Below, piece by piece: positions 44,482 through 52,869 of a stretch of 64,000 nucleotides of DNA. Origin of the DNA: Gelidibacter mesophilus DSM 14095 (GTDB lineage: Bacteria > Bacteroidota > Bacteroidia > Flavobacteriales > Flavobacteriaceae); contig NZ_KE383968.1 of assembly GCF_000423005.1 (NCBI RefSeq), positions 62,001-126,000 of the forward strand. The letters run 5' to 3'. The notes under the pieces were generated by a model. It had not been told where the DNA came from. It saw only the letters and a program-made list of their open reading frames with translations, and made no database searches. The position numbers and the translations under genes are program-made. Numbering within the stretch: position 1 is the stretch's first letter; the number at the start of each line of letters is the position of its first letter.

Positions 44482-44494
44482 GTTTCACTAAAAA

Positions 44495-44551
44495 ATTCCA
44501 ATCACGACCAAATACAATTTGAAATTTGAGTTTTAGAATTTCACTATTTGG
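44495..44551. repeat. Intergenic heptad repeats with hairpin potential
   Basis: Period-7 units (ATTCCAA, TCACGAC, CAAATAC, then AATTTGA, AATTTGA, GTTTTAG, AATTTCA) lie between the MMPL and asnS genes. CCAAATA and TATTTGG at the outer edges can pair. Confidence 0.6.
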
Positions 44552-44602
44552 TGCCTAAAACGCTATAGGCTTTATTATCTTTGCATTCTTAAATTTATTA
44601 CC

Positions 44603-46036
44603 ATGACATCAAAAACTGTTGCAGAATTATTAAAATCCGATTTTAAATCGCAGGATATTGACATTAAGGGTTGGGTCAGAACCTTTAGAGCGAATCGTTT
44701 TATAGCTTTAAATGATGGCTCCTCGCTCCAAAATATACAGTGTGTTGTTGATTTTGAAAACACTGACGAAAAAACATTAAAACGTATTACCACCGGTGCA
44801 GCAGTCCATATAAAAGGTCAGTTGATCGAAAGTCAAGGGAAGGGACAGTCTGTGGAGATTAAAGTAGATAATATCGTTATTTTGGGTGATTCTGATCCTG
44901 AAACTTTCCCTATCCAACCTAAGAAACATTCATTTGAATTTTTACGTGAAAACGCACATTTACGCACCAGAACCAATACGTTTAGTGCTGTCATGCGTTT
45001 GCGTTCTACCTTATCATTTGCCATTCATAAATATTTCAATGATAATGGATTCTATTATATGCACACGCCAATCATCACCGGAAGTGATGCTGAAGGGGCA
45101 GGTGAAATGTTCCGTGTAAGCGCATTAGACCCTAAAAATCCACCATTAACAGAAGATGGAAAAGTAGATTACAAAGAAGATTTCTTCGGAAAGGAAACCA
45201 ACTTAACCGTTTCTGGGCAATTGGAAGCTGAAGCCTACGCTATGTCATTAGGCAAAGTCTATACATTTGGTCCAACGTTTAGAGCTGAAAACTCGAACAC
45301 CTCACGTCATTTAGCAGAGTTCTGGATGATTGAACCTGAAGTTGCCTTTATGGATTTGGCCGGAAATATGGATTTGGCAGAAGATTTCTTGAAATCTGTT
45401 TTGAAATATGTTTTAGAGCACAATCGAGAAGACTTAGAGTTTTTGGAGCAACGCTTATTGGACGAAGACAAAACAAAACCGCAGGCAGAGCGTTCCGCAA
45501 TGACCTTAATTGATAAATTGAAATTTGTTATTGATAACAATTTCAAACGTGTTAGCTATACAGAGGCCATCGATATTTTAAAGGATTCAAAACCTAATAA
45601 AAAGAAACAATTCAAATATATCATTGAAGAATGGGGCGCGGATCTCCAAAGTGAGCACGAACGCTTTTTAGTGGAGAAACACTTTAAATGTCCCGTAATT
45701 TTATTTGATTATCCAGCCAATATTAAGGCATTTTATATGCGTTTGAATGAAGATGGAAAAACCGTTCGCGCTATGGATATCTTATTTCCAGGCATTGGTG
45801 AAATGGTGGGAGGTTCTCAGCGTGAAGAGCGTTTGGAGGTCCTAAAAGAGAAAATGAAAGCTCTAGACATTGACGAAGAAGAATTGTGGTGGTATTTAGA
45901 ATTGCGCAAATACGGTACCGCAGTGCATTCTGGTTTTGGGCTTGGGTTTGAACGTTTGGTGATGTTTGCTACAGGAATGGGCAACATTAGAGATGTGATC
46001 CCTTTTCCGAGAACACCTCAAAATGCCGACTTTTAA
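44603..46036 (+). CDS. asnS: Asparagine--tRNA ligase
   Basis: This 477-residue class IIb synthetase has an N-terminal OB-fold anticodon-binding domain (IDIKGWVRTFRANRFIALNDGSSLQNIQCVV). The catalytic core has motif 2 (TFRAENSNTSRHLAEFWMIEPE) and motif 3 (GFGLGFERLVMFATGMGNIRDVIPFPRTP). The AEFWMIEPE and final PFPRTPQNADF are typical of AsnRS and not AspRS. A TATCTTTG -7 box lies about 22 bases upstream, so the leader is short. It is upstream of rpoN with a 140-base spacer. Confidence 0.97.
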   Translation: MTSKTVAELLKSDFKSQDIDIKGWVRTFRANRFIALNDGSSLQNIQCVVDFENTDEKTLKRITTGAAVHIKGQLIESQGKGQSVEIKVDNIVILGDSDPETFPIQPKKHSFEFLRENAHLRTRTNTFSAVMRLRSTLSFAIHKYFNDNGFYYMHTPIITGSDAEGAGEMFRVSALDPKNPPLTEDGKVDYKEDFFGKETNLTVSGQLEAEAYAMSLGKVYTFGPTFRAENSNTSRHLAEFWMIEPEVAFMDLAGNMDLAEDFLKSVLKYVLEHNREDLEFLEQRLLDEDKTKPQAERSAMTLIDKLKFVIDNNFKRVSYTEAIDILKDSKPNKKKQFKYIIEEWGADLQSEHERFLVEKHFKCPVILFDYPANIKAFYMRLNEDGKTVRAMDILFPGIGEMVGGSQREERLEVLKEKMKALDIDEEELWWYLELRKYGTAVHSGFGLGFERLVMFATGMGNIRDVIPFPRTPQNADF

Positions 46037-46178
46037 ATTGAAAATAAAGAGAAAAGTCTTTTGACTTTAAAGGGTACAGATTGCAAGTTCTGAAAACGTA
46101 AATATTTCACAAAACAATCTACATTTATTACTTATGTAGATTGTTTTTTCTATTTTTAGTGTTAATCCATTTATACGC

Positions 46179-47639
46179 ATGCTTAAACAGTTTTTACAGT
46201 TCAAATTATCACAAAAGTTGTCGCCGCAACAGATTCAGTTGATGAAGCTGATCCAGTTGCCCACGCAAGCATTTGAACAACGTTTAAAGCAGGAAATGGA
46301 AGAGAATCCCGCCTTGGAAACAGGCAAGGAAGCTGATGAGTTTGACGACAACTTTGATGAATTTGACAACAGTCAGGATGATTATGAAGACAATGAACAA
46401 ATTGGAGAAGACATCAATGTTGATGAATATTTGAGTGATGATGATATTCCAGATTATAGGACCCAAGTCAGTAATTATAGTGCAGATGACGAAGATAGGG
46501 ACATTCCTTTTGCTGCCGGAACATCATTTACGCAGTATTTAACCGCGCAACTCAACACCTTCAGATTGAGCGATGATGAACGGGATATTGCTGAATTCCT
46601 GGTGGGAAGTGTTGATGAAAGCGGTTATATCAGACGTTCTTTATCAGATATTACTGATGACTTGGCTTTTACCCAAAACGTCTTTACGGACGAAGAATCT
46701 ATAGAAAAGGTGCTTCACGTTGTGCATCAATTGGACCCTGCAGGCGTTGGAGCGCGCCATCTACAAGAGTGCTTGAGCATTCAATTACATCGTAAAGAAA
46801 AGAATCCTGACGTAGAGTTGGCCATTGAAATAATAGATAATGCCTTTGATCAATTTACCAAAAAACATTATAAGAAGTTAATCCAAAAATTTGATATCAG
46901 CGAGTTGCAACTCAAAGATGCCATTGACGAAATTGAACGTTTAAATCCTAAGCCAGGTGGCTCTTATTCGGGTAATAACCGTATTGTAGAACATATTGTT
47001 CCTGATTTTGCCATAAAGATTGTAGATGGTGAGCTAGAACTTACCCTAAATGGTAGAAATGCCCCAGAATTGCACGTCTCAAGAGAATACAGCAATATGA
47101 TGAAAGGCTATAAAGAGGCCAAAGACAAGTCTAAGTCGCAAAAGGATGCGGTCATGTTCATCAAACAAAAATTGGATGCTGCAAAATGGTTTATTGAAGC
47201 CATCAAACAAAGACAACAGACACTATTTGTCACCATGAGTGCTATAATGCATTATCAGAAAGAATACTTTTTAACTGGTGACGAGCGCAAGTTAAAACCA
47301 ATGATTTTAAAGGATATAGCCGATGAAATTGAAATGGACGTTTCAACGGTATCTCGCGTAGCGAACAGCAAATATGTGGACACACCCTACGGCACCAAGT
47401 TAATTAAGGAATTTTTCTCTGAATCCATGACTAATGATCAGGGCGAAGAAGTTTCCACACGAGAAATAAAAAAGATCCTCGAAACCGTAATTGAAGAAGA
47501 AAATAAACGCAAACCATTAACCGATGAGAAATTGGCGTCAATTTTGTTGGAAAAGGGCTATCCCATTGCACGACGCACCATTGCAAAATATAGGGAACAG
47601 TTGGACATTCCTGTAGCGCGTTTACGAAAAAAAATATGA
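46179..47639 (+). CDS. rpoN: RNA polymerase sigma-54 factor
   Basis: This 486-residue protein has the three sigma-54 regions. Region I is Gln/Leu-rich (LKQFLQFKLSQKLSPQQIQLMKLIQLP) and contacts activators. An acidic linker spans about residues 45-90. The core-binding and DNA-binding regions follow, and the C-terminal RpoN box reads ARRTIAKYREQLDIP. It directs transcription that depends on AAA+ activators at -24/-12 promoters; no such activator gene is in this window. Its stop overlaps the ATG of the downstream membrane protein gene. Confidence 0.97.
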   Translation: MLKQFLQFKLSQKLSPQQIQLMKLIQLPTQAFEQRLKQEMEENPALETGKEADEFDDNFDEFDNSQDDYEDNEQIGEDINVDEYLSDDDIPDYRTQVSNYSADDEDRDIPFAAGTSFTQYLTAQLNTFRLSDDERDIAEFLVGSVDESGYIRRSLSDITDDLAFTQNVFTDEESIEKVLHVVHQLDPAGVGARHLQECLSIQLHRKEKNPDVELAIEIIDNAFDQFTKKHYKKLIQKFDISELQLKDAIDEIERLNPKPGGSYSGNNRIVEHIVPDFAIKIVDGELELTLNGRNAPELHVSREYSNMMKGYKEAKDKSKSQKDAVMFIKQKLDAAKWFIEAIKQRQQTLFVTMSAIMHYQKEYFLTGDERKLKPMILKDIADEIEMDVSTVSRVANSKYVDTPYGTKLIKEFFSESMTNDQGEEVSTREIKKILETVIEEENKRKPLTDEKLASILLEKGYPIARRTIAKYREQLDIPVARLRKKI

Positions 47640-48244
47640 TTCACTATCTTTTAAAAAGTATCTCCTATATTTTTCATCCTTTGATCATGCCCATGCTTGG
47701 GGTGATCTTCTATTTTTCAAAAACACCCCGGTTTATTCCTGAACCAGTAATGAAAGCCAAAGTGTTTTCAATTACAATCTTGACCATCATTTTGCCCATC
47801 CTTCTATACTTCTTGTTAAAGACTATCAAAAGAGTGGAATCACTTGAATTAAAAACCACCAAAGAGCGTGTCATTCCATTACTTTTAAGCGCATTGATTA
47901 TGGTGTTGATCTTAAAGAGAGTATTACCTTATGATGAAATTCCTGAATTATATTATTTCTATTTAGGCATCCTCTTTTCTACATTAGCCTGTTTGGTGTT
48001 AGCTTTTCTAAAATTCAAGGCAAGTATTCACATGATTGGTAGTGCAGGTTTTTTTATGTTTGCCGTGGCATTGAGTATTCATTTCAAGATCAATATTAAT
48101 GGTACAATCGCTCTAATGTGTATAATCATTGGTGCCATTGCCACTTCAAGACTACACCTAAAGGCTCATAGAAGCTCAGAATTACTTATAGGTTTTTTTG
48201 TGGGTCTTCTACCGCAGTTAATACTATTGAACTACTGGTTGTAG
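47636..48244 (+). CDS. Polytopic membrane protein with PAP2-like remnant motifs
   Basis: This 202-residue protein has about six transmembrane helices and overlaps the rpoN stop by four bases. Two stretches, KASIHMIGSAGFFMFA and SRLHLKAHRSSELLIGFFVGL, resemble motifs 2 and 3 of PAP2-type lipid phosphatases in layout (small residue plus His, then SRxxxxxHxxxxxxxG). Motif 1 (KxxxxxxRP) is not clear, so activity is doubtful. It is likely translated together with sigma-54, although I know of no functional link. Confidence 0.65.
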   Translation: MIHYLLKSISYIFHPLIMPMLGVIFYFSKTPRFIPEPVMKAKVFSITILTIILPILLYFLLKTIKRVESLELKTTKERVIPLLLSALIMVLILKRVLPYDEIPELYYFYLGILFSTLACLVLAFLKFKASIHMIGSAGFFMFAVALSIHFKININGTIALMCIIIGAIATSRLHLKAHRSSELLIGFFVGLLPQLILLNYWL

Positions 48245-48314
48245 CCTTCAGTCTCCAAACGTGCAACAAGAACTCTCAATTTACATGATGGCGGACATTT
48301 AGAACCGCTTACGA

Positions 48315-49013
48315 CTATAGAATATAAAAAATCAGTCCAAGTCGAATCGTATTCATATCAAGGGACTGTCCATCAAGTTTTGCTGAATCTTTAAAAATGG
48401 AGTTTAACCCATAATACACATTAAAATTCCATGTGGAATACCCTGCACTTAAGGTGAGACCATATTGTAATTTATTAAAATCTTCAATACCGCCAAGTTT
48501 GATTGCATCAATATTGCTCTTGAGTTTGGAGGAGTTATAAAAAACGTAACCAATATTCAACCCTGTATAAACACGCCAAAACTTATAATCTCTAGCTGTA
48601 GAGGTACGCCATCTATATTGCAGAGGAACTTCAACTAAATAAGTTGTAAACTTATTCCTTTTGATCGTTATTTCACTTTCATCAATAATTTGATAGGTAT
48701 AATTTTGGTCTGAATCTTGGTTGATGAGCATATTTTGATTGTAAGAATTTATAGAAACTCCTAGCCCTACTCCAACGGCCTTATTTCTACGCACATTGAT
48801 GGGCATATCCCTGATGACCCCAAAATGAATGCCACTTGAGAATCCGCTCTGTTTGATCTCCTTAGGCTTATTACCCAATAAATCATAGGTTAGTGAAAAA
48901 TAAAATTGATCTTCCCGATACTTATGGTCCACAAAGGTGGTATCCATAGGTTGTTGTGCAAACAACACTGAAGTAATACAAGAGAACCAGACGATAAACA
49001 AAAATGTTTTCAT
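48315..49013 (-). CDS. PorT-like/outer-membrane beta-barrel protein
   Basis: This protein of about 232 residues has a signal peptide (MKTFLFIVWFSCITSVLFAQQ) and about eight beta strands. It ends TIRLGLIFYIL. The spacing of aromatic-Gly strands (GIHFGVIRDMPINVRRNKAVGVGLGVSINSY) is typical of the PorT-like barrels common in Bacteroidetes. I choose the ATG at 49011-49013, since a TATATTTG -7 box sits exactly four bases upstream of it and excludes the longer frame start at 49058. A role in secretion or porin activity cannot be assigned. Confidence 0.75.
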   Translation of the reverse strand: MKTFLFIVWFSCITSVLFAQQPMDTTFVDHKYREDQFYFSLTYDLLGNKPKEIKQSGFSSGIHFGVIRDMPINVRRNKAVGVGLGVSINSYNQNMLINQDSDQNYTYQIIDESEITIKRNKFTTYLVEVPLQYRWRTSTARDYKFWRVYTGLNIGYVFYNSSKLKSNIDAIKLGGIEDFNKLQYGLTLSAGYSTWNFNVYYGLNSIFKDSAKLDGQSLDMNTIRLGLIFYIL

Positions 49014-49017
49014 CTTG

Positions 49018-49025
49018 CAAATATA
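49018..49025 (-). promoter_or_regulatory. -7 box four bases before the PorT-like ATG
   Basis: On the minus strand TATATTTG is followed by CAAG and then ATG. The transcript would start at or next to the start codon. Confidence 0.55.
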
Positions 49026-49057
49026 ATTGATAATGGTGCGACTTTGAATATTGACCA

Positions 49058-49090
49058 TAAAAAAAGCATCCCATTTTACAAGGATGCTTT
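49058..49090 (-). terminator. Intrinsic terminator of the ExbB/ExbD operon
   Basis: AAAGCATCC (49063-49071) pairs with GGATGCTTT (49082-49090). On the minus strand a T run follows. It separates exbD from the PorT-like gene. Confidence 0.88.
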
Positions 49091-49111
49091 ATAGACTATT
49101 TAACTAATAAA

Positions 49112-49597
49112 CTATTTCTTCACATTTCCAGAAATATCACCTTTTTTGGTGGTATAGTTTATTTTTAATGCATTTTCTTTTCTAAGTTCTTGCTTCACGT
49201 CACTTACCAGTCCCATGTTAGCTTTTTCATCCACTTTAAGGGCAACCGTTAAAAAAGGAACTAATTCCTCTCTTTTTGAGGCTCTCTCTGCGGCAATAAA
49301 AGATTTAATATCTGCTAATTCTGCAAACTTGTCATTCAGTTGGATTCGCGATTCATTACCATATTTACTTTGAAAAGCCTCTTGGGGTTTTCCAATATAG
49401 ATATACATGATCAAATCTTTTTTATCGAGTTTCTCAACCTGATCAGCAAATGGTAATTTGTTTTCAATCTTCAATGTCGTCTCACGCATTGTAGTTGCCA
49501 CCATAAAAAAGAACAATAGCATAAATACAATGTCAGGTAATGACGCTGTTGATATTGCCGGTAAATCTCCTGACTTCTTTTTATTAAATTTGGCCAT
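49112..49597 (-). CDS. ExbD/TolR-type biopolymer transport protein (second copy)
   Basis: This 161-residue protein has one N-terminal transmembrane helix (PDIVFMLLFFFMVATT) carrying the conserved aspartate of ExbD/TolR, followed by a periplasmic domain. It works with the ExbB-type channel encoded upstream in the same operon to convert the proton gradient into motion for TonB-like partners. It lies 20 bases after the other ExbD gene. No TonB or TonB-dependent receptor gene is in the window. Confidence 0.92.
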   Translation of the reverse strand: MAKFNKKKSGDLPAISTASLPDIVFMLLFFFMVATTMRETTLKIENKLPFADQVEKLDKKDLIMYIYIGKPQEAFQSKYGNESRIQLNDKFAELADIKSFIAAERASKREELVPFLTVALKVDEKANMGLVSDVKQELRKENALKINYTTKKGDISGNVKK

Positions 49598-49617
49598 ATT
49601 GATGTTTTTCTAAATTA

Positions 49618-50223
49618 TTATTGAACTTCTGACAGTTTCTGAGGATATTCAATTTTGATCTTCTCGATTTTCTCTTTAAGATTTTCTTTGTTTCCTACCC
49701 AATTGACATCGCTATAGTTGGCTTCCATTTCCTTTAAAGTTTTACCGTAAAGATCCATAGCTCTTCTATCTCTCAACTGATTGTATGCCGCTACCAATTC
49801 ATTCTGAACAGAGATGTAAGTACCATACTTGGTCTCTCTCTCATTTTTCAATGAAATGATGGCCTTATCAGGATGGTCAGATGACGCCGGATCCTTTTTA
49901 CCATTACAGTAATCACATTTATTACCTTGGCTGTCAACCCCACCGCCATTATCCAAAAACTCAACGGCTGCCTTTCTTAAATCTTTAAGTTCCATTAACT
50001 CATCCTCAACCATAAGCTGATCTTTTCCGTTAATAAGTACAGTAAAGATATTCTTCTCTCTAATGATAGGTGGTTCTACCTTTTCATCGTCTATTGGAGG
50101 TAATCTTCTGTTTAAACCTGTATCCGTTTCAATGGTAGTTGTTACCAAGAAAAAGATAAGAAGTAAGAATGCAATATCAGCCATGGATCCTGCATTAACT
50201 TCGGGTGCTGATCTTTTTGCCAT
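49618..50223 (-). CDS. ExbD-type protein with a cysteine-containing insertion
   Basis: This 201-residue protein has the ExbD helix and aspartate (GSMADIAFLLLIFFLVTTTI), then a periplasmic domain longer than usual. An insertion near residues 100-120 contains CDYC within GNKCDYCNGKKDPASSDHP, a possible disulfide or metal site. The C-terminal third is helical and charged. It shares the operon with ExbB, a small membrane protein and the second ExbD. The insertion is the main difference from its paralogue. Confidence 0.88.
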   Translation of the reverse strand: MAKRSAPEVNAGSMADIAFLLLIFFLVTTTIETDTGLNRRLPPIDDEKVEPPIIREKNIFTVLINGKDQLMVEDELMELKDLRKAAVEFLDNGGGVDSQGNKCDYCNGKKDPASSDHPDKAIISLKNERETKYGTYISVQNELVAAYNQLRDRRAMDLYGKTLKEMEANYSDVNWVGNKENLKEKIEKIKIEYPQKLSEVQ

Positions 50224-50225
50224 AA

Positions 50226-50678
50226 TTACTTAGTTATTTTTTTGATTCCTGATAATAACATTGCTACTGCTGCACCTACGATTAGAATATAAAATGCAAC
50301 TAAACCTGCACCTACCATGTGCGCCTCACCTTCTGTAGCAGGGGCTCCATTATAGAGATAATCCCCAGCATCAGAACCGCTAGATGCCACATAGGATATA
50401 ACTAATACAGCTGCAAAGGCTCCTACCCCAATTAACGTACTTTTCAAAGATCCTGTATTCGTAAACAAGTTTTGCAATACGAAAATGAGAACAAGAAGTA
50501 TGGTCAATCCAAAGATAAAGTAAGTTACATAAAGCATTGGATCAAGGATGGCACTGTCGCCATCCGCAGCCGCCGATTGAATTGCGGTATCACCTTTAGA
50601 GATAACCATCACTAAAAAGATAATGCCTGCAAGACCCAAGAGCGCTGCTACTATTTTTAATATTTTGTGTAAATTCAT
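50226..50678 (-). CDS. Small polytopic membrane protein of the ExbB/ExbD operon
   Basis: This 150-residue protein has four hydrophobic helices (IVAALLGLAGIIFLVMVIS; a segment around MLYVTYFIFGLTILLVLIFVL; TLIGVGAFAAVLVISYVASS; GAGLVAFYILIVGAAVAMLLSGI). No named domain is recognised. It sits between the ExbB gene (22 bases) and the first ExbD gene (2 bases), which implies a structural or accessory role in the same complex. Confidence 0.8.
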   Translation of the reverse strand: MNLHKILKIVAALLGLAGIIFLVMVISKGDTAIQSAAADGDSAILDPMLYVTYFIFGLTILLVLIFVLQNLFTNTGSLKSTLIGVGAFAAVLVISYVASSGSDAGDYLYNGAPATEGEAHMVGAGLVAFYILIVGAAVAMLLSGIKKITK

Positions 50679-50699
50679 AGTTTTCTTTAATTGATCGGT

Positions 50700-51482
50700 T
50701 TATCTTTTGTATCTCACGAGCATATCCATCAAAGTGATAGATGCATCTTCCATGTCATTTACAATACTATCAATCTTAGCGATGATGTAGTTGTAAAATA
50801 CTTGAAGAATAATAGCTACAATAAGACCAAAAACCGTTGTCAAAAGTGCTACTTTAATACCACCAGCAACAAGTGACGGTTGCATATCTCCAGCAGCCTC
50901 AATTTTATCAAAGGCCTGGATCATACCAATTACCGTACCCATAAACCCAAGCATTGGGGCTAAGGCGATAAACAATGAAATCCAAGATACATTTTTCTCT
51001 AATTGACCCATTTGAACACCACCATAAGCAATAACAGCTTTTTCAGCAGCATCTAAATCTTCATCAGCTCTATCTAAACCTTGGTAATAGATAGAAGCAA
51101 CAGGTCCTTTTGTATTTCTACAAACTTCCTTAGCAGCTTCAATACCACCAGATTGTAAAGCATCTTCTACATTTTGAACTAATTTCTTAGTGTTTGTAGT
51201 TGATAAATTTAAAAAGATAATTCTCTCAATGGCGATCGCTAGTCCTAAGATCAAACAAAGCAATACAATACCCATAAAGCCAGGGCCACCTTCAATAAAA
51301 CGTTTCTTTAATTCTTGATGAAACCCAAGTTCTTCTTCTCCAGCCTGAGCCGAAGTGTCATCTTGTGTTACTGTTGCAACAGTTGTAGTTGCCATTGATG
51401 CTGTAGCCGCATAGTTATTTGCACTTACAGTTCCGAAAGCCATGATTCCTGCGATGGCTAGGATAGAAAATAGTCTTTTCAT
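50700..51482 (-). CDS. exbB: ExbB/TolQ/MotA-type proton channel protein
   Basis: This protein of about 260 residues has three transmembrane helices of the ExbB family, including FMGIVLLCLILGLAIAIERI and the paired helices around SLFIALAPMLGFMGTVIGMIQAF and KVALLTTVFGLIVAIILQVF. An N-terminal extension looks like a cleavable signal peptide (MKRLFSILAIAGIMAFGTVSA) plus a Thr/Ala-rich linker. I choose the ATG at 51480-51482 on that basis. It forms the proton-driven stator with the two ExbD proteins. The gene order exbB - small membrane protein - exbD - exbD is read leftward. Confidence 0.93.
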   Translation of the reverse strand: MKRLFSILAIAGIMAFGTVSANNYAATASMATTTVATVTQDDTSAQAGEEELGFHQELKKRFIEGGPGFMGIVLLCLILGLAIAIERIIFLNLSTTNTKKLVQNVEDALQSGGIEAAKEVCRNTKGPVASIYYQGLDRADEDLDAAEKAVIAYGGVQMGQLEKNVSWISLFIALAPMLGFMGTVIGMIQAFDKIEAAGDMQPSLVAGGIKVALLTTVFGLIVAIILQVFYNYIIAKIDSIVNDMEDASITLMDMLVRYKR

Positions 51483-51609
51483 TGTTCTGATCTTAATTTT
51501 ATTAGTTAAAGTGTTAAAGATATAAAAAAATTGCAATTAAAAAATAAAAATACGGTAGAGTCTAAGAGATTTCCTGTTGACTTATATCTTTTAACTCACC
51601 ATGACATTA

Positions 51610-51675
51610 CAATTTAATTTGATTAAAAAGGGTTTTTCCCAATTAAAAGAAACCCTCATAATTCAAATTAAATTG
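51610..51675. repeat. 13-bp inverted repeat enclosing the tRNA-Ser terminator
   Basis: CAATTTAATTTGA (51610-51622) and TCAAATTAAATTG (51663-51675) are perfectly complementary and end one base from the tRNA 3' end. Between them an AGGGTTT/AAACCCT hairpin with a T run on the minus strand (51629-51656) acts as the likely tRNA terminator. Confidence 0.7.
51629..51656 (-). terminator. Terminator of tRNA-Ser
   Basis: AGGGTTT (51629-51635) pairs with AAACCCT (51650-51656). On the minus strand the hairpin is followed by TTTT. Confidence 0.7.
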
Positions 51676-51763
51676 CAGAGAGGAAGGGATTCGAACCCTC
51701 GATACCCTTTTGGAGTATACACGCTTTCCAGGCGTGCGCCTTCGACCGCTCGGCCACCTCTCT
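51676..51763 (-). tRNA. tRNA-Ser (anticodon GGA)
   Basis: An 88-nt class II tRNA on the minus strand. Acceptor arms AGAGAGG and CCTCTCT pair, and the anticodon loop reads CTGGAAA with anticodon GGA. A long variable arm (TATACTCCAAAAGGGTAT) is typical of serine tRNAs, and the T loop reads GTTCGAATC. The discriminator is G, and CCA is not encoded. Confidence 0.97.
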
Positions 51764-51835
51764 AAAACTTAAAGCTCAATTGCTTTGCCAAATAACGAAA
51801 AAAAATATTGGTGCAAAAAATTTTATACGTTAATT

Positions 51836-52867
51836 TTAAGACATTTCTCCTCTTAAAGAGGTTTCAAATATGGTTTTGAACGTTTTAGAGGAAATTTTTT
51901 CTCCCAACATATACATTAATTTTGTCACTGCAGCTTCCGTTGTGATGTCTTTTCCTGAAATTACACCTATATTTTTGAGTTGGGAGCTCGTTTCATACTG
52001 CCCCATAATGACACTTCCTCCCGAACATTGGGTCACATTGATGACCGGAATACCATTTTTTATAGTCTTTTTAAGAAGCTCAATAAACCAAGTATCAGTG
52101 GTTGTATTTCCTGCACCATAAGTTTCTAAAATTATACCTTTAATATGAGGGGAAGAAAACATACACTCCATTACGGGTTTTGAAATCCCTGGAAAAATTT
52201 TAATCAAGGCTATGTTATTTTCAAATTTTTTATGAACGACGAGCTTTTTGCGTGAATTTGGCTTGAATAGATGCTCTTTGGACACCTTTAAATGCACACC
52301 TGATTCCGCTAAATCGGGGTAATTCATGGATTCAAAGGCTTCAAAATGCTCTGCATTGAGTTTTGTTGTTCTATTGCCCCGATAAAGTTTATATTCAAAA
52401 TAAAGACCTACTTCCTTAATTACCGGCTTACCATGATAATGTAAGGACGCCATTTGGATGGAAGTGATTAGGTTTTCTTTAGCATCGGTGCGCAAATCGC
52501 CAATAGGCAATTGAGACCCTGTGAAGATGACCGGTTTTGTCAAATTTTCCAACATAAAACTCAAGGCTGACGCCGAATAACTCATCGTATCACTACCATG
52601 CAATACCACAAACCCATCAAAATTATCATAATTTTCCTCAATAATTTCAGCAATTTGAATCCAATATTGTGGATTCATATTAGAGGAGTCAATAGGAACT
52701 TCAAAAGAAATAGTCTGGATTTGGCAATCCAACAGCTTTAATTCTGGAATTTGCTTTAACAAGTTGCTAAAATCGAAAGCTTTTAAAGCACCCGTATCAG
52801 CATGCTTGATCATCCCAATGGTACCTCCAGTGTATATCAATAAGATGTTAAGTTTTGGAAAGGACAT
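51836..52867 (-). CDS. ansA: L-asparaginase, type I (cytoplasmic)
   Basis: This 343-residue amidohydrolase converts asparagine to aspartate and ammonia. The first catalytic threonine lies in IYTGGTIGMI and the second in FVVLHGSDTMSYSASAL, which includes the Asp of the triad. There is no signal peptide, which points to the cytoplasmic type I enzyme. The ATG lies two bases from the tatD stop, so the two genes form an operon. The C-terminal regulatory domain of E. coli AnsA-type enzymes appears present. Confidence 0.94.
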   Translation of the reverse strand: MSFPKLNILLIYTGGTIGMIKHADTGALKAFDFSNLLKQIPELKLLDCQIQTISFEVPIDSSNMNPQYWIQIAEIIEENYDNFDGFVVLHGSDTMSYSASALSFMLENLTKPVIFTGSQLPIGDLRTDAKENLITSIQMASLHYHGKPVIKEVGLYFEYKLYRGNRTTKLNAEHFEAFESMNYPDLAESGVHLKVSKEHLFKPNSRKKLVVHKKFENNIALIKIFPGISKPVMECMFSSPHIKGIILETYGAGNTTTDTWFIELLKKTIKNGIPVINVTQCSGGSVIMGQYETSSQLKNIGVISGKDITTEAAVTKLMYMLGEKISSKTFKTIFETSLRGEMS

Positions 52868-52869
52868 AG

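Noticed and set aside
44602-46036. AspRS instead of AsnRS
   Set aside because: The AEFWMIEPE motif, the C-terminal PFPRTPQNADF and the length fit AsnRS; the large insertion of bacterial AspRS is missing.
51610-51763. Integrative element at the tRNA-Ser gene
   Set aside because: No integrase, no direct repeat of the tRNA 3' end and only housekeeping genes on both sides.
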